Shown here in pieces: positions 10,271 to 21,029 of a stretch of 64,000 nucleotides of DNA. The number at the start of each line of letters is the position of its first letter. Position 1 is the stretch's first letter. The position numbers were made by a program, and so were the translations under genes. Below the pieces are notes generated by a model that did not search any database, had not been told where the DNA came from, and saw only the letters and a list, made by a program, of their open reading frames with translations. Source of the DNA: Pyropia haitanensis. Taxonomy: Eukaryota > Rhodophyta > Bangiophyceae > Bangiales > Bangiaceae. The DNA is taken from assembly GCA_008729055.1 (NCBI GenBank), contig SDUX01000004.1, positions 1,302,001-1,366,000 on the forward strand, read 5' to 3'.

Positions 10271-12078
10271 GCGGCGGCGACGGCAGCGGCGGCGACGGCA
10301 GTGATGGCGGCGGCAGCGGCAGCGGCAGCGGCTGCCGCCGTGCTGGGCCGCCGCGGGCGATGCGTTCCCCGTCGTGGCGCGGCGGCGCGACGCGGGCGGC
10401 AGCACGCGGAGAGGGGAGGGGGGGGGGGGGACGGGGAGGGAGCAGCGGCGCCCGGTGTGGCGGCTGCGGCCGCGGTGGCCCCGGCGGTCGTCGCCCCCGC
10501 CGCCGCTGAGCGTTTTGGTGCATTCCCCGCGCCCCCCCCGCTCCACCGCCGCGGCCGCCGCGTCACCCCGCTGAGCCCTCCCGTCCGCGCCGCCGTCGGT
10601 CTGCCCGCCCGCCCACCCGCGCGGCCAGGCCCGTTCCCTCGCCAGAGGGGATGGAGGGCGTAATGGCGGGCAGCTGCGCTGGGGAGGGCACGCCTCGGTT
10701 TATTCTTTTGGCCGGGGCGAGAGGGTTGGGGTGGGGCGGCTGAGCGTGCGAGCGGGCCAGCAGTCGTGCCTGTTGCGTTTTGCGCCGCGCTCACGCTGGC
10801 GGCCGCCTGACGTGCTCAACGAGCGCCGTTGAGGCCGCTGCCGACCGCCGCGCCCTTGCGGGTCTGTCGCTCGCCCCCCGCTGCCTGCTGTCCCCTCTTA
10901 GTTTCCCTCACGCCGATGCGGACGTCAGCCAAGACACCGGCACCGTCCTATGGCACCCAGCTTTCCGCTCAAACCCTTGCATTTCGCCTTGGCCCGCCGT
11001 GAGTTTCTTCCACGCCCTTCCCACTGTTTTGTTACTGCCTGTCCCGGTCACCGACCCCCTGTCCCCCTGCTCCCTTTGGTGAGGCCCCTGAAGCCTTGGC
11101 CCTGGCCGCCCCTCACCCGCCCACCCTGCTGAGCTCCCCAACGCCGTCATGCCGATGGGTGTCCACGGGAAGCGGCCCGCTGCCATATCCTCCCTCCGGA
11201 CCCCTGGCCCTGCCTCCATCACCGCCCCAGTGACGGGCGGCTGCGCTGGCGGCATGCCGTCACCGCAACCATCTCCGTCGCGCCCGGCTGCTGTACGCGG
11301 TACTGTGCATGGCAGTTCTTTGAACGTGAGTCTTGGCGTCGGCCGTGGTGGTGGTTTGGGCGGCGGTGGCGGTGCCACTGAGGCTCCGGTGGGCTGCATT
11401 GTGCGGCCAACCAACCCCATGACGCGGGATCCCACGTTTGTCCTCGCTCTCCTTCGGGGTGAGGGGGTGGAACGGTGGGGTTGGTCGGTTGGGGGGTGAC
11501 GGGGGAGAGCTGCTTCAGCGTCTGCATCGGCCAGGATTGTGGCGGTGGGGTGGAGTTGGACGGCTGTGGGGGAAGGGGTTGCCCTGTCGAAGTGTTGTGG
11601 ATGACAGCCACTTGGCGAAGGGCGGCCACTGCTTGTGAGAGGCGACAATTGTGGGGTCGGTGGGTAGCTCGTGTCGCTGCTGCGCGGAGAGTGGCAGCCA
11701 CCGCTGACGGTCGCATGTTGGGTTGCATCCCGTCGTGAAGTGAACAACGGTGTGACGGCCGTTCCGCTCGTGCACGGCCGTGCGTGTGTGTGTGTATACA
11801 GGGTGGGTAGGTGCGGCGTGGAAAAATGCTGTGGATTCCATCGATTGGCAACCATATGGAATACGGGCGGTGAATCGTATGGTGGTCCATGGTACTGCAT
11901 GCATTGTATAGTTGGGACTGCTGTGCTTCTTCGCCTGGTGTGGCAATGTGTGCTTGGTCTGTTGAGAGATACGGCAGAAACTTTCGCGCCTGCATCCTCT
12001 CGGCTGAGGTGGTCAGTGGTTCAGGCTTCGTCATCCAGTCACCCTCATCAAGCACAATTAAACTGCAAAAAAACATGA
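9200..12078. other. large intergenic region, low-complexity then normal sequence
   Basis: From 9200 to about 10700 the sequence is dominated by GCC/GGC-type triplets (for example 9770-9960 and 10210-10345), and any frame reads as Ala, Arg or Pro tracts. From about 10800 to 12070 composition is normal. A 330-codon open frame on the minus strand (10908-11900) resembles no protein I know and lacks a convincing start. A short TG microsatellite lies near 11785. No gene is supported. Confidence 0.4.
12067..12073 (-). terminator. RNA polymerase III terminator of tRNA-Leu
   Basis: On the minus strand a run of seven T begins six bases past the tRNA 3' end. This is the usual Pol III stop signal. Confidence 0.75.
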
Positions 12079-12161
12079 TGATCAGAGTGGGATTCGAACC
12101 CACGCCAATTAAATTGACTGCGACCTGAACGCAGCGCCTTAGACCGCTCGGCCATCTGACC
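12079..12161 (-). tRNA. tRNA-Leu (CAG anticodon)
   Basis: This 83-base type II tRNA has a seven-pair acceptor (GGTCAGA with TCTGATC, one G-T pair) and discriminator A. The D arm holds the A box (GGCCGAGCGGTCTAAGGC). The anticodon stem CTGCG/CGCAG encloses loop TTCAGGT, giving anticodon CAG. The long variable arm (CAAT-TTA-ATTG) is typical of Leu/Ser tRNAs, and the T arm holds the B box GGGTTCGAATCCC. There is no intron and no encoded CCA. CAG reads CUG, the natural leucine codon choice in a GC-rich genome. Confidence 0.95.
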
Positions 12162-12617
12162 TGCTTTCCATTTGCAGAAAATTATGTATCATGATTTCAT
12201 AATTAAAACGATTACGACAACGGTGACGCGGCCTTCGTCGTGTGCCCGCCCATCGGCTCTCTGCGGCGGCAGGATCATAGCGCGGTCCATGTCCCGCCCT
12301 GGCTTGGGGTTGGCATCCCCGTCTCCCTTTGCCTTGCCACGGTGCTGGACCAGCAACGCTCAACGCCGCGCACCAGTGACGGCCGTCACGTCGGCCGCCT
12401 CGGTCACCCTGTTGTGGTGACGTGGGCGGGCCCCTGGTTCCCCTCTCCGCCCCCGCCGTCCCTGCCTGCCGGCCGGTGTCCGCTCCACATTGTTCCCCAC
12501 TCTCGCGGCGCGGCACGGTCTTTCCCCACCCCCCTGCTCCGCTCTTTTCCATATCCGCGACACGTCACCCCATTCTCTCCTCTCCCCCCCCACCCCTCCA
12601 AGCTTTCGTACATCACC
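12162..12617. other. intergenic, tRNA-Leu upstream region and SmD1 promoter
   Basis: The start is AT-rich next to the tRNA 5' end. The rest becomes C/T-rich toward the SmD1 ATG. No gene seen. Confidence 0.5.
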
Positions 12618-13025
12618 ATGAAGCTGGTCACCTTCCTCATGAAGCTGCGCAACGAGCCCGTGACGGTGGAGTTGAAGAACGGCTCGGCCGCTGCCGGCAC
12701 CGTCTCGTCGGTGGACCACGCGATGAACATCCACCTGACGGGCGTCCGGCTGACCCCCCGCGGCGGCACGCCGCTGACGCTCGGCTCCCTCTGCGTCCGC
12801 GGCGCGTCGGTGCGGTACGTGCTGCTGCCCGACAGCCTCAGCCTGGACGCGCTGCTGGTGGATGACGGGCTGCGGCCGCGGGGGGGGGGGTGGGGGGGCG
12901 GCGGGGGGCGGGGGCGGGATGGGCGGCGGCCGTGGCCGCGGCCGCGGCCGAGGGGGGGGGGGGGGAGAGGCCGGGGGGGAGGGATGGGCAGGGGACGGGG
13001 TGGGGGGCGTGGCCGCGGCATGTGA
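12618..13025 (+). CDS. SNRPD1: small nuclear ribonucleoprotein SmD1
   Basis: SmD1 is one of the seven Sm proteins that ring the U-rich site of spliceosomal snRNAs. The 135-residue product starts [20 protein letters not shown], which is the SmD1 N-terminus. The Sm1 motif ([14 protein letters not shown]) and Sm2 motif ([15 protein letters not shown]) follow. The C-terminal tail is Gly/Arg-rich ([19 protein letters not shown]), matching the GR tail of SmD1, which carries symmetric dimethylarginine and acts in nuclear import in other eukaryotes. Length is close to the family (about 119 in human), with the excess in the tail. It is intronless. The start is supported by the alignment and the pyrimidine-rich leader. 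Confidence 0.93.
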   Translation: MKLVTFLMKLRNEPVTVELKNGSAAAGTVSSVDHAMNIHLTGVRLTPRGGTPLTLGSLCVRGASVRYVLLPDSLSLDALLVDDGLRPRGGGWGGGGGRGRDGRRPWPRPRPRGGGGRGRGGGMGRGRGGGRGRGM

Positions 13026-13853
13026 GAGGAGTGTCTTGTCAGGCCAAGGGGTGGCTTGGGCGGAACACGCGGCGGGCGGCGCGCCCTGGGAGGGCGCGGC
13101 AGGTCCGTTGTACACGACGCGGGTTGGGGGGGGTGTTTGGGTGGGGGCACATCGAGCGGCGCGGCGATGCTTGCTGCGCCGTGTCCCGTCAGCACGGGGC
13201 CGCCTGCTGGCCGTCTGCGGGTCGAGGGTGGCGCCCGTCAGCCAGAGGGGACGCCACGGACGCTGGGGGGCGTCGCGGCAGAGCGCTGCGTCGCTGTTTC
13301 AGACGGGGGTGTGGGTGGCGTGGGCAGCGACTTCTCGATGGCGTCGTCATTGGGGGTGGTGGTGCCAGTGCGGGCGCGTCGACGAAAGAGCGTGTTTTGC
13401 TGGGTGGTCCCCACGCTCTCACGGCGTGCCACGGCGGCGGCCGTCCGCCGCCGTGAGCCCGGTCAAGGTCCAACGTGCAGCAGCGGTGGGCGCCCGCGCC
13501 ACGCGTGAATGGGAGCGACGAGACAGGAAAGGGGTGGCGTCGAGTGGCTGACCACGGCGTTGTCGCGGCGCGACGGTTGAAGGCGAGGCGCCGCGTGCCA
13601 GCTTGGTGGACACCCCAGACACGGGGAAGTGTCTCTGTACGGACCGTCGTGTCCGTTGCCTCGTTTGGACGAAGGGGATTGAAACGCTCGCCGGCCTGTA
13701 GCAGCAGATAGTGAGGTGCCGCGTCTGCGCACGGGGACGCCCTAGGGCGGTTGAGCGACAGTGACAACGAAAAAAGGTCTTTTTTTTTTTTTGGCTAGGC
13801 CGCGCACCCCTGCCCCTATATTTAAGAGTTATCTCGTGCACCGGCCGCGACGG
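13026..13853. other. intergenic between convergent SmD1 and FTR1
   Basis: This is the shared 3' region of two convergent genes. No coding sequence was recognised. Near 13768-13825 there is an A run, a T run and an AT-rich patch (TATATTTAAG) that could serve FTR1 3'-end formation. Confidence 0.5.
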
Positions 13854-15407
13854 CTAGACCGCCGCAACGGGCTCGACGGGCATCGCCAGCAGCGGCGGCT
13901 GTTGCTGCTGGGCGGGCTCCTCCGCCGACGACGGCGACGACTCATCCGCCTCCGAGTCGTCGAGCGCCGCCTGCTTGGACAGCTCGTCGGCGCCATCGTA
14001 GATGTAGTCGCCGCCCGCATCCAGGTTCTGCATGAACCGGTACGAGCCATACGAGTGGGCGCCGCAGAGGAAGATGGAGATGCCCAGCGACAGCGACAGT
14101 ACCGCCACGTACACGTACCCGCGGCCCTGGCCGTACGTCAACTCCGGCGAGAGCCCCAGGTTGCCGCGGCCGGCGAAGCTGGCCGAGAAGATGATGCCCC
14201 AGTGGAAGAACTGCGGCACGGTGCAGGAGCGGCCCTCGCAGATGAGTTGCGCCAGCGTAATCCCGGTGGCGAGCGCCAGAATGAGCGCCGTGCCGACCGT
14301 CGATGCGAGCATCATGGGCTTACGCGCCGGCTTGATGGCGGTGACAATGCCACCGACCGAGTCAAACGCCGCGACCGCGGCGATGGTGCCAATAATGAGT
14401 GTGAGGAGGGTGAGGAGGATGCCGTTCCACGTGGGGTTGCCCAAGGCGTAAATGAAACCAACCAGGCCCGACACGGCCAGGATCGTCGACGTTGTCCGCA
14501 CAAGGGTGGCGGTCTGCGAGCGAGCGCGGCGGACCACATCGCGGTAGACGTAGACAAAGACGACGGTGATGACCGCCCAGTAGGCAATGTACGAGATAAT
14601 CTCGAGGAACGAAGGGGTGTCCTGGTAGCCAAAGAGGGCGCGCATCATCGCCCAAAACTGGTTCGTCTTGTCGTTGCAGCACTCCTTGGTGCTCCACACG
14701 GACGCGTTCCACCAGTCGCGGTCCTCGTTCTCCACCCCTTCGTACGGACCAAACCAGTCGACCTCCTGGAACTCGTGGAGGGCGTGCGAGGTAAGGCCCG
14801 CTGCAAACCCAATCAGCAGCACAGACGTGATGAAGAAGAACTTCTGGATGTCCAGCGTGATCATGCCGCGGAACATGAGGTACGACGCCGTCACGCCAGT
14901 AATGAGGGCGAGCACGCTGGGCAGTGGAATAGCCCTCCACCCGCCCTGCCCGTCGGCGCCCGCCGAGCCGCCGATGAAGATGACCGTCTCGATGCCCTCC
15001 CGCAGTACCTGCACAAAGACGAGGGAGAAGATACGCCACCAGCCGCCCGCCTCGACGGCGCGGCCGACCGCGTTCTCCATGTTGGTCCGCAGGCTCTTGC
15101 CCATATTCATCATCCACACAAGCATCCATGTAAGGAGCGCACTGGCGAGGAGGAAGACGAACCCTTCAAAGATCTTCTCCGTCGCGCCCTCAAAGATTTG
15201 GTTGCCCTTGACGTGGAAGACAATCGCAAACGCAACGCCCAGGCCCAGCGACAGCACAATACCCGCAGCCGTACCCGCCCATACCCACTTGTTCAGGTGG
15301 GACGAGCCAATCTTCTGCAGGTACGCCAGGACAATGCCCACGACCAGGCACGCCTCGAGCACCTCGCGGAGAACGATGAAAAAAGCTGACACGGAAAAGA
15401 CCGTCAT
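13854..15407 (-). CDS. FTR1: FTR1-type high-affinity iron permease
   Basis: FTR1 transports ferric iron across the plasma membrane, usually together with a multicopper ferroxidase. The 517-residue protein has the two REXXE iron-binding motifs at residues 14-18 (REVLE) and 136-140 (REGIE), each in a hydrophobic helix. About seven membrane segments are visible (for example FIVLREVLEACLVVGIVLAY and FVFLLASALLTWMLVWMM). It is longer than fungal FTR1 (about 400). The excess is a hydrophilic loop of about 55 residues after LTSHALHEFQE, with a CC pair, plus an acidic, Ser/Gln-rich C-terminal tail that is probably cytosolic. Intronless; the ATG at 15407 is the first of the frame and opens directly onto the family N-terminus. 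No ferroxidase gene is adjacent. Confidence 0.93.
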   Translation of the reverse strand: MTVFSVSAFFIVLREVLEACLVVGIVLAYLQKIGSSHLNKWVWAGTAAGIVLSLGLGVAFAIVFHVKGNQIFEGATEKIFEGFVFLLASALLTWMLVWMMNMGKSLRTNMENAVGRAVEAGGWWRIFSLVFVQVLREGIETVIFIGGSAGADGQGGWRAIPLPSVLALITGVTASYLMFRGMITLDIQKFFFITSVLLIGFAAGLTSHALHEFQEVDWFGPYEGVENEDRDWWNASVWSTKECCNDKTNQFWAMMRALFGYQDTPSFLEIISYIAYWAVITVVFVYVYRDVVRRARSQTATLVRTTSTILAVSGLVGFIYALGNPTWNGILLTLLTLIIGTIAAVAAFDSVGGIVTAIKPARKPMMLASTVGTALILALATGITLAQLICEGRSCTVPQFFHWGIIFSASFAGRGNLGLSPELTYGQGRGYVYVAVLSLSLGISIFLCGAHSYGSYRFMQNLDAGGDYIYDGADELSKQAALDDSEADESSPSSAEEPAQQQQPPLLAMPVEPVAAV

Positions 15408-17417
15408 GGTGGCGTGGGGGGGGGGGGGCAGGCCCTACAGGTGGGTAGGTACGAGGTGCAGCGCACCCGGCCGAGGGGATAGGCGGCGTAGGGGTGCCCC
15501 ACGAACTAAGGGGGTGGGTGACGGGGAGGGGGGAGCGAGGGGGACGGTCGTCGATGAGATCACCGACCGCCGGGGAAGGGTGCCACCGGGCGTTACTGTG
15601 CGACACGCTCGGCGGTTGGGCTGAGGCGGGGGCGGTATATAAGCGCTCGCAGCGCACGCCGGCCGTCTCATCTCCCCGCCAGGCCCGTCTGCCGTCAGAA
15701 GGGTCACGGCGGCGGCGCCTCCGCCGCCCTCCGCCCGCAGCGCCCCCCGCGCCGCCGGCCGACGGCGTGACCGTTGCGGAACCGCGCGGCGGCCGCACGA
15801 CAACCGGGGCGTGTCGAGGCGCGACAACACCCGCCGCCACGCGGATCTGAAGCGCGGCCATGGGGCCATCCCGCCAGTGTCGCTGGCTACCACCCTCCCG
15901 TCACATCTCGAACCCCACCTCCCATCCCCTCAACCCTCCCCCCCCGCCCTTCCCCACCCCCACTGAATGCTTCACTCGTGCACCCCGCCGAGACTGATCT
16001 GCGCGCGCCCATCCCGGCGAGGGCGTGCCGCGCCCCCCGCCGCGTCGCCGTCGCCGGCGGCGGCCAAGTTCGTGTGCGGGCGGACGCCGGAAAGGGCGCG
16101 ACGGCGGCACGAAGACCGCCGGCGGCTGCACGATGGCGGCGAGGGCGACGGCCGCAGCGGCCGACCGCCCGCACGAAGCGGGCGCTTTGGCTGGGCGGGT
16201 GAAGCGCGCGCGCGTCCTCGCCGCCACCGTCCACATTCACAGCCGCCGCCGTCCGTATTCACAGCCGCCGCCGGCCGCGCGCGCACGCGGCCGGATCAGC
16301 GGCCGGGGTGCCCGCCGGTCAGCGGCACGACCCGACCGCTTCGCGCTGCTGCCGTTGCCTGCGCTTCAACAGACCCCCCCCCTCTCCCGCCTCCCTGCCC
16401 CTCCTCTCCCCCCGCTTCCGGATGACGCGCGGCTCGGCCGTGGCCCTCGATGGCGGTCGGGCACGGCCGCGGCGGCGGCCAAGATGGCATGCGCCACCGC
16501 GGCGGCGGCGGCCAGTAAAGTATCTCGCGCGCCACCACGCCTGTGGTGTGAGAGGGTCGGGCCCGGCGGGCAAGCCCTCCGGGATTGAGTATCTTGTGGG
16601 GCCAGGAGTGCCCCGGCGAAGCACGCCCAGGTCCACCCCACCGTTTCCTCCATCTGACCGAGTGCAAATTTCATGCCATGCTGGAAGAACTGAGGCCAAG
16701 TCCACCAATGTGGGCTACCAGTCGTTAACGCTTCGTTTTAAACCGCCACGTGTGCACATGTGGCGGCTTCCGAGTGGAAGGGCTATCGGCGAGCAGCTAT
16801 CAGGGGAAGCACGAGGACGGGGGCTACCGTCAGGCTACCTCATCACACTCTCGAAATGGTGGCCACACGTGGCAAGATCACAGCCAATCGTCGTCCTCGC
16901 ATGCGGTATCGCTCGGCCAAAGCAGGGTGTTTTGGCTGAGAGATATGATAGATAGCCCTGGAGCCAACAGGCGCTGGGGTACCGCCGCGAAGTTTCGTCG
17001 CAACTTACATCAAGTCTTTTCGCCGAAGGGGTTGGTTGGTCTTAGTCCCGGTTGACATTGATGAACGACCTCACCGGTGCCACGTTTGGTCCTACCCGCC
17101 ACGTTCTACATACGTGGCACTGATGTAGGCGAATATACACATTGGTGGACCTGCCCTCACATCCTCGGTCGAGGCCTTCCGAGGTCGCTTTCCAATTCTC
17201 AATTGGACGATCCGCTTCGGGCTGCCGGCGGCGGGCGTGGTGCCGTCCTCGCTCGCGGCCGCGCACGCGGCCGCCCGCTCGCCCTCTCACCGCCGGTTCC
17301 GCTCCCAGCCGCACGCTGCAAGCCCGCCAGCCCATTGCTTCCTCGTCAGCGTCCCCCACTCCCTCATCCCCCCCCCCCGCCGCCCCCCTTTCGGGTTCTT
17401 CCTGCCCCCCTTGCGCC
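15408..17417. other. unresolved intergenic region between divergent FTR1 and LRR genes
   Basis: This 2-kb stretch must hold both promoters. A strong plus-strand TATA box at 15636 is not followed by a recognisable protein; the ATG frames at 15860 and 15967 encode only Arg/Pro-rich sequence. An ATTCACAGCCGCCGCCG repeat occurs twice near 16230-16275. Around 16700-17200 the composition is normal, with several CCACGT/ACGTGG words. A non-coding or intron-containing transcript starting near 15665 cannot be excluded. Confidence 0.4.
15636..15642 (+). promoter_or_regulatory. TATA box with no identified downstream gene
   Basis: TATATAAG is in the canonical plus orientation and resembles the boxes ahead of the secreted-protein and H3 genes. 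As TATATA is palindromic it could also serve FTR1, whose ATG lies about 230 bases away on the other strand. Confidence 0.45.
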
Positions 17418-18302
17418 ATGGGGGACCCTGCCGCCCCCGCCCCCGTCGACGCCGCCGCCGCGGCCAACGGCTGCACCGGCGAGTGTGGCCCGACGCCCGC
17501 CACGCCCACCACCCTGCAGCAGTACGTCTCGGCGCTCGACGGCGGCGCGGCGGCGGGCACCCCCCTCGACGCCGCCCGCCGCGCGGTCGCCGCGTGTGAC
17601 GGGTCCACGCTGGACTTGTCTCAGCTGGGCTTGACCGACGCCGACCTCGCCGCCCTGTGGCCGGCTGTCGCGCCGCTCGCGCCGCGCCTGGTCACGCTCA
17701 ACCTCTTCCTCAACGAGCTGACCTGCCTGCCCGCGTGCGTCGCCGACTGCCCCCAGCTGGAACGGCTGCTCGTCGGCGCCAACCCGCTCGCCGCGCTCGC
17801 GCCCGGCTGCCTCGCCGGCCTGTCGGCGCTGACGCACCTCGACGTGGGCTACTCGGACGCGCTGTCCGCGTTCCCCGCCGACACGGGCATCGCGTCGTGC
17901 ACCGCGCTGGCCGTCCTCCGCGCGGGCAACGGCCGTCTCGGCGCCCTCCCCGACGCCCTCTGGTCCCTCCCGGCGCTCACCGAGGTGCACGCGTACGGCA
18001 ACTGCCTGACCGCGCTCGGCGACGCGGTCGGCGACGCGGCGCGGCTGGCCGTCCTCAACGTTGGCCGCAACGGCCTGACACACCTGCCCGAGCGGCTGGG
18101 CGAGTGCGGCTCGCTGGAGGTGCTCGCCGCGTACGAAAACGCGCTGACGGGCCTGCCGCGGTCGGTCGCGGCGCTGCCGCGGCTGCGGGTGCTCAACGTG
18201 GACTTTAACCAGGGGCTCCCGCCGCCACCGCCGGCGGTGCGGAGGGCGGCGGACGCCAAGGTGCTCGCGCGGTTCCTGTCGGGGGGGGGGGTGCCGGCGT
18301 GA
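17418..18302 (+). CDS. intronless leucine-rich-repeat protein
   Basis: The 294-residue protein is built from about nine LRRs of 22-24 residues, after an Ala/Pro-rich N-terminus of about 60. Clear repeats include LVTLNLFLNELTCLPACV, LERLLVGANPLAALAPGC, LAVLNVGRNGLTHLPERLG and LRVLNVDFNQGLPPP. The LxxLxLxxNxLxxLP pattern is that of intracellular Ras-group/SHOC2-like LRR proteins. No signal peptide or membrane segment is seen, so it is probably cytosolic and a protein-binding scaffold. I cannot name an ortholog. The ATG at 17418 follows a C-rich leader and is the first in frame after it. Confidence 0.85.
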   Translation: MGDPAAPAPVDAAAAANGCTGECGPTPATPTTLQQYVSALDGGAAAGTPLDAARRAVAACDGSTLDLSQLGLTDADLAALWPAVAPLAPRLVTLNLFLNELTCLPACVADCPQLERLLVGANPLAALAPGCLAGLSALTHLDVGYSDALSAFPADTGIASCTALAVLRAGNGRLGALPDALWSLPALTEVHAYGNCLTALGDAVGDAARLAVLNVGRNGLTHLPERLGECGSLEVLAAYENALTGLPRSVAALPRLRVLNVDFNQGLPPPPPAVRRAADAKVLARFLSGGGVPA

Positions 18303-19447
18303 GGAGGGCGGCAACATAGTGGTGGTGATCGGGGGGGGGGAAGAACTGGGAAGGGGGAGCGGAGGCGGAGGGGAGGGGGGGGTGACGAGGCGTAGGAAAG
18401 GAACGAGTGGGAGGTACACGGCTTGGGGCGCGTTGATTTTATCAGGGGGGGAGAATCGGGGTGGGGGGGGGGGGAGGGGGGAGGGTAGGACCCGTGGAGT
18501 GACGTGCCAAGGAACACGCGAGGCGCGCGGGGCCCCGCGTCCAGGCGTCGTGTCCACCTTTGCAATCGACACACCCCTGCGGTGCCGCGCCCCCCCCCGG
18601 GGCCGCGCCCGTGGCCGCAGTAGCCTTGTCTGGACGGGCGCGTGCCGCCGGGCGGCCAGTAGCCCGCGGGGGCGACGGCCCCACCGGCGGTGCCCGCGGC
18701 AGCAGGGGACCGGCGCGCGCGGCGGCGGCCACCGCGGTTCCCCCCACGCGGGGTGGCGTGGCGGCGCCGCGTGGCCGCGGACGGGCAGACCCCTGGCACT
18801 GGCGCGTCGCCGCTGTCGCCGGCAGCAGCAGAGGCACGCCGGCCCCTCCTCCACCCCTTCACAGCTCGCGCGCTCGCGACCGCGGCACGGAGCGGGGGTG
18901 GCGGCGAGCGCCAGCAGCCGCCGGCGACGCACGACCAGTGGGGCAGCGCTTGAGGGCCCGCCGCAGCTACGGGCGCACCGTACACGGGGGGGGCGGGCCG
19001 CGGGCGGCGGCGGGGGGCGGCGGCGGCCGTCTGCATGGCAGCACACGCCGCGTGGTGCACCCACGTGCGTCAACTCCCAGTCCGTCACCTCCTCCCGCCG
19101 CCCGTCCTGCGGCGTGCCACCACCAGGCCTGGGCGCCGCGGCGGGCGCCAACGAGCGCCGACGGCGTATCCCGAGGGGCAACGACGGGTACCCGTCGTTG
19201 CTGGATGCCACCAACCATGGAGCGGCGGGCGAGCGAGCAGGGGCGGGAGGGGTTCGCAGCCCACACCAGATGACGCCCGCCCTCTCACCACGCTCCAATC
19301 CCCAATGCCCCTCCCCCCCCCAACCTCCAACCCTCCCCTCCTCCCCTCACCCCCCTGCCCTCCCTCGCCATTACCGCATCGACGCCCGCTTCGGCCTCTC
19401 CCCCCAACCCTCCGCCCCCACCCCGCCATCCCGGCAGCGTGCGCCGC
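18303..19447. other. intergenic between convergent LRR and zinc-finger genes
   Basis: The region is GC-rich with many G and C runs. No supported gene was found on either strand. Confidence 0.5.
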
Positions 19448-20314
19448 TCACACCGCGTGGGTGTTGCTATAGTGCACCGCCCGCTCGCGCTTGGTGTTAA
19501 ACTTGCCGCCGCACACGTCGCACTTGACCTTGGTCGGGAACGACCGCTTGATGCGCTGCGTCTTGGTCAGCGGCCGGACGGGGTAGAGGTTGTCGGGCCG
19601 GGGGGGGGACGGGGGGAGGGCGACGCGGGCGGCGGCCGCGACGCGGGGTACGTCAGCGGGGGGGGGGGGGTAGCGGCGGCGGCATCGACTGGTGCTGCTG
19701 CCGCAGCTGCGGCGGCGGCGGCGGCAGCGGCGACCGCGCCGACGGCATGGACGGCCGCGACGGCGGCCGCGGCGGTGGCATGGACGGCAGCGGCGACGGC
19801 GGCGGCGACGGCGGCGGCGACGGCGGCGACGGCGGCGACGCGGCGTCGGCCGCAGCGGCAGCGTCGGCCGCAGCGGCGGGTGCGGCCGCCGCCGCGGCCG
19901 CGGCCGCCGGCCCGGGCGCGGCCGGCGGCCGCGCCAGCAGCCGCGCAAACGCAAGGGCGGGCGCGCGGGCGGCGCCACCGCCGCCGCCCAGCCGCCGCGG
20001 CGGCGGCGGCACGGGCGGCGGCGGCACGGGCGGCGGCGGCACGGGCGGCGCCGCCCGCACGGGGGAGCGCGTGCCGGCGGTGTGGCGCGCCCCCCCGCGG
20101 CTCGCCCGCGGCGGCGGCCGACCCCGCCGGCCGCCGTCGGCGCCGCCGCCGCCGACGCCACTATCCGCCGCGGCGGCGGCCGCCCACGCCGCCGCCGTGC
20201 CGGGGTTGTCCACCGCCGAGTCCCACGACGCGTCCTCGGCGGCGGGCTCTGCTTTGGCCGCGGCCTCCGCACTCGTCGCGGCCTCCGCGTCGGCCGCGGC
20301 GGCAGCCGGCGGCG

Positions 20315-20351
<37 letters not shown>

Positions 20352-20377
20352 TGCCGGCTGCGCCTCGACCACCCCGC

Positions 20378-20419
<42 letters not shown>

Positions 20420-20776
20420 GTTCCGCCTTGACCGCCCCGGCCGGGGCGGCGGCGGCCGCGGCGGGTTCCGCCTTGACCGCCCCGGCCGAGGCCGCGGCGG
20501 GTTCCGCCTTGACCACCCCGGCCGGGGCGGCGGCGGCCGCGGCGGGCTCCGCCTTGACCGCCCCGGCCGGGGCGGCGGCGGCCGCGGCGGGCTCCGCCTT
20601 GACCGCCCCGGCCGGGACGGCGGCGGCCGCGGCGGGCTCCGTCTCGACGCCCGCCCGCGGCGCGGCGCCCGCCGTTGCCTCGACCTTCACAGGCGCGGGG
20701 GAAGTGGCGGCGGCGGCGGCGGCGGGGGCGGCGGCGGCGACGGCTGGGGGGGGGGGACCTCCCGCCGCGGACGGCC

Positions 20777-20816
<40 letters not shown>

Positions 20817-20971
20817 GGCGAGGACGGTGATGGCCGGCGCGGGCGGCGCGGGCGGCGGGGCGGCGACACCCCCCACGGCCGCCGGCGCGGCGACCACACG
20901 GAGCGTGATGGCCTCGACGGCCAGCCCCGGCGGCGGGGGATGCGCCGCGAGCCACGCCGCCGCCGCCGCCG

Positions 20972-21011
<40 letters not shown>

Positions 21012-21029
21012 GGTCGTGCCGTCGGCCAT
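19448..21029 (-). CDS. C2H2 zinc-finger protein with tandem VKAEP (SUMO-consensus) repeats, frame broken
   Basis: The start is the ATG at 21029 (MADGTTAAA). The long N-terminal part is Ala/Pro-rich. Its middle carries five tandem units ending in VKAEP, plus one VKVEA; each fits the SUMO acceptor consensus (hydrophobic-K-x-E). After an Ala/Pro-rich linker the frame breaks at a run of 13 G (19658-19670). The other frame then gives a basic stretch (LTKTQRIKRSFPTKVK) and a single C2H2 finger (CDVCGGKFNTKRERAVHYSNTH), a C-x2-C-x12-H-x4-H pattern, one residue from the C-terminus. It is likely a nuclear, nucleic-acid-binding protein. I cannot name an ortholog. Joining the two frames is inferred, since the finger has no other start nearby. 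Confidence 0.7.
20419..20690 (-). repeat. tandem coding repeat encoding VKAEP units
   Basis: Five copies of a unit of about 36-48 bases share the core that encodes VKAEPAAA, followed by Ala/Pro spacer of variable length. A diverged copy (ETEP) and a VKVEA unit extend the array upstream in the protein. Confidence 0.8.

Noticed and set aside
8131..10794. Minus-strand frame of 887 codons covering POLD2 and upstream
   Set aside because: It reads triplet repeats as Arg, Ala and Pro. Only short parts coincide with POLD2 and they are in the wrong frame; no start or domain.
10908..11900. Minus-strand frame of 330 codons in normal-GC sequence
   Set aside because: No family, no convincing start and no structured segments. 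Kept only as a note because of its length.
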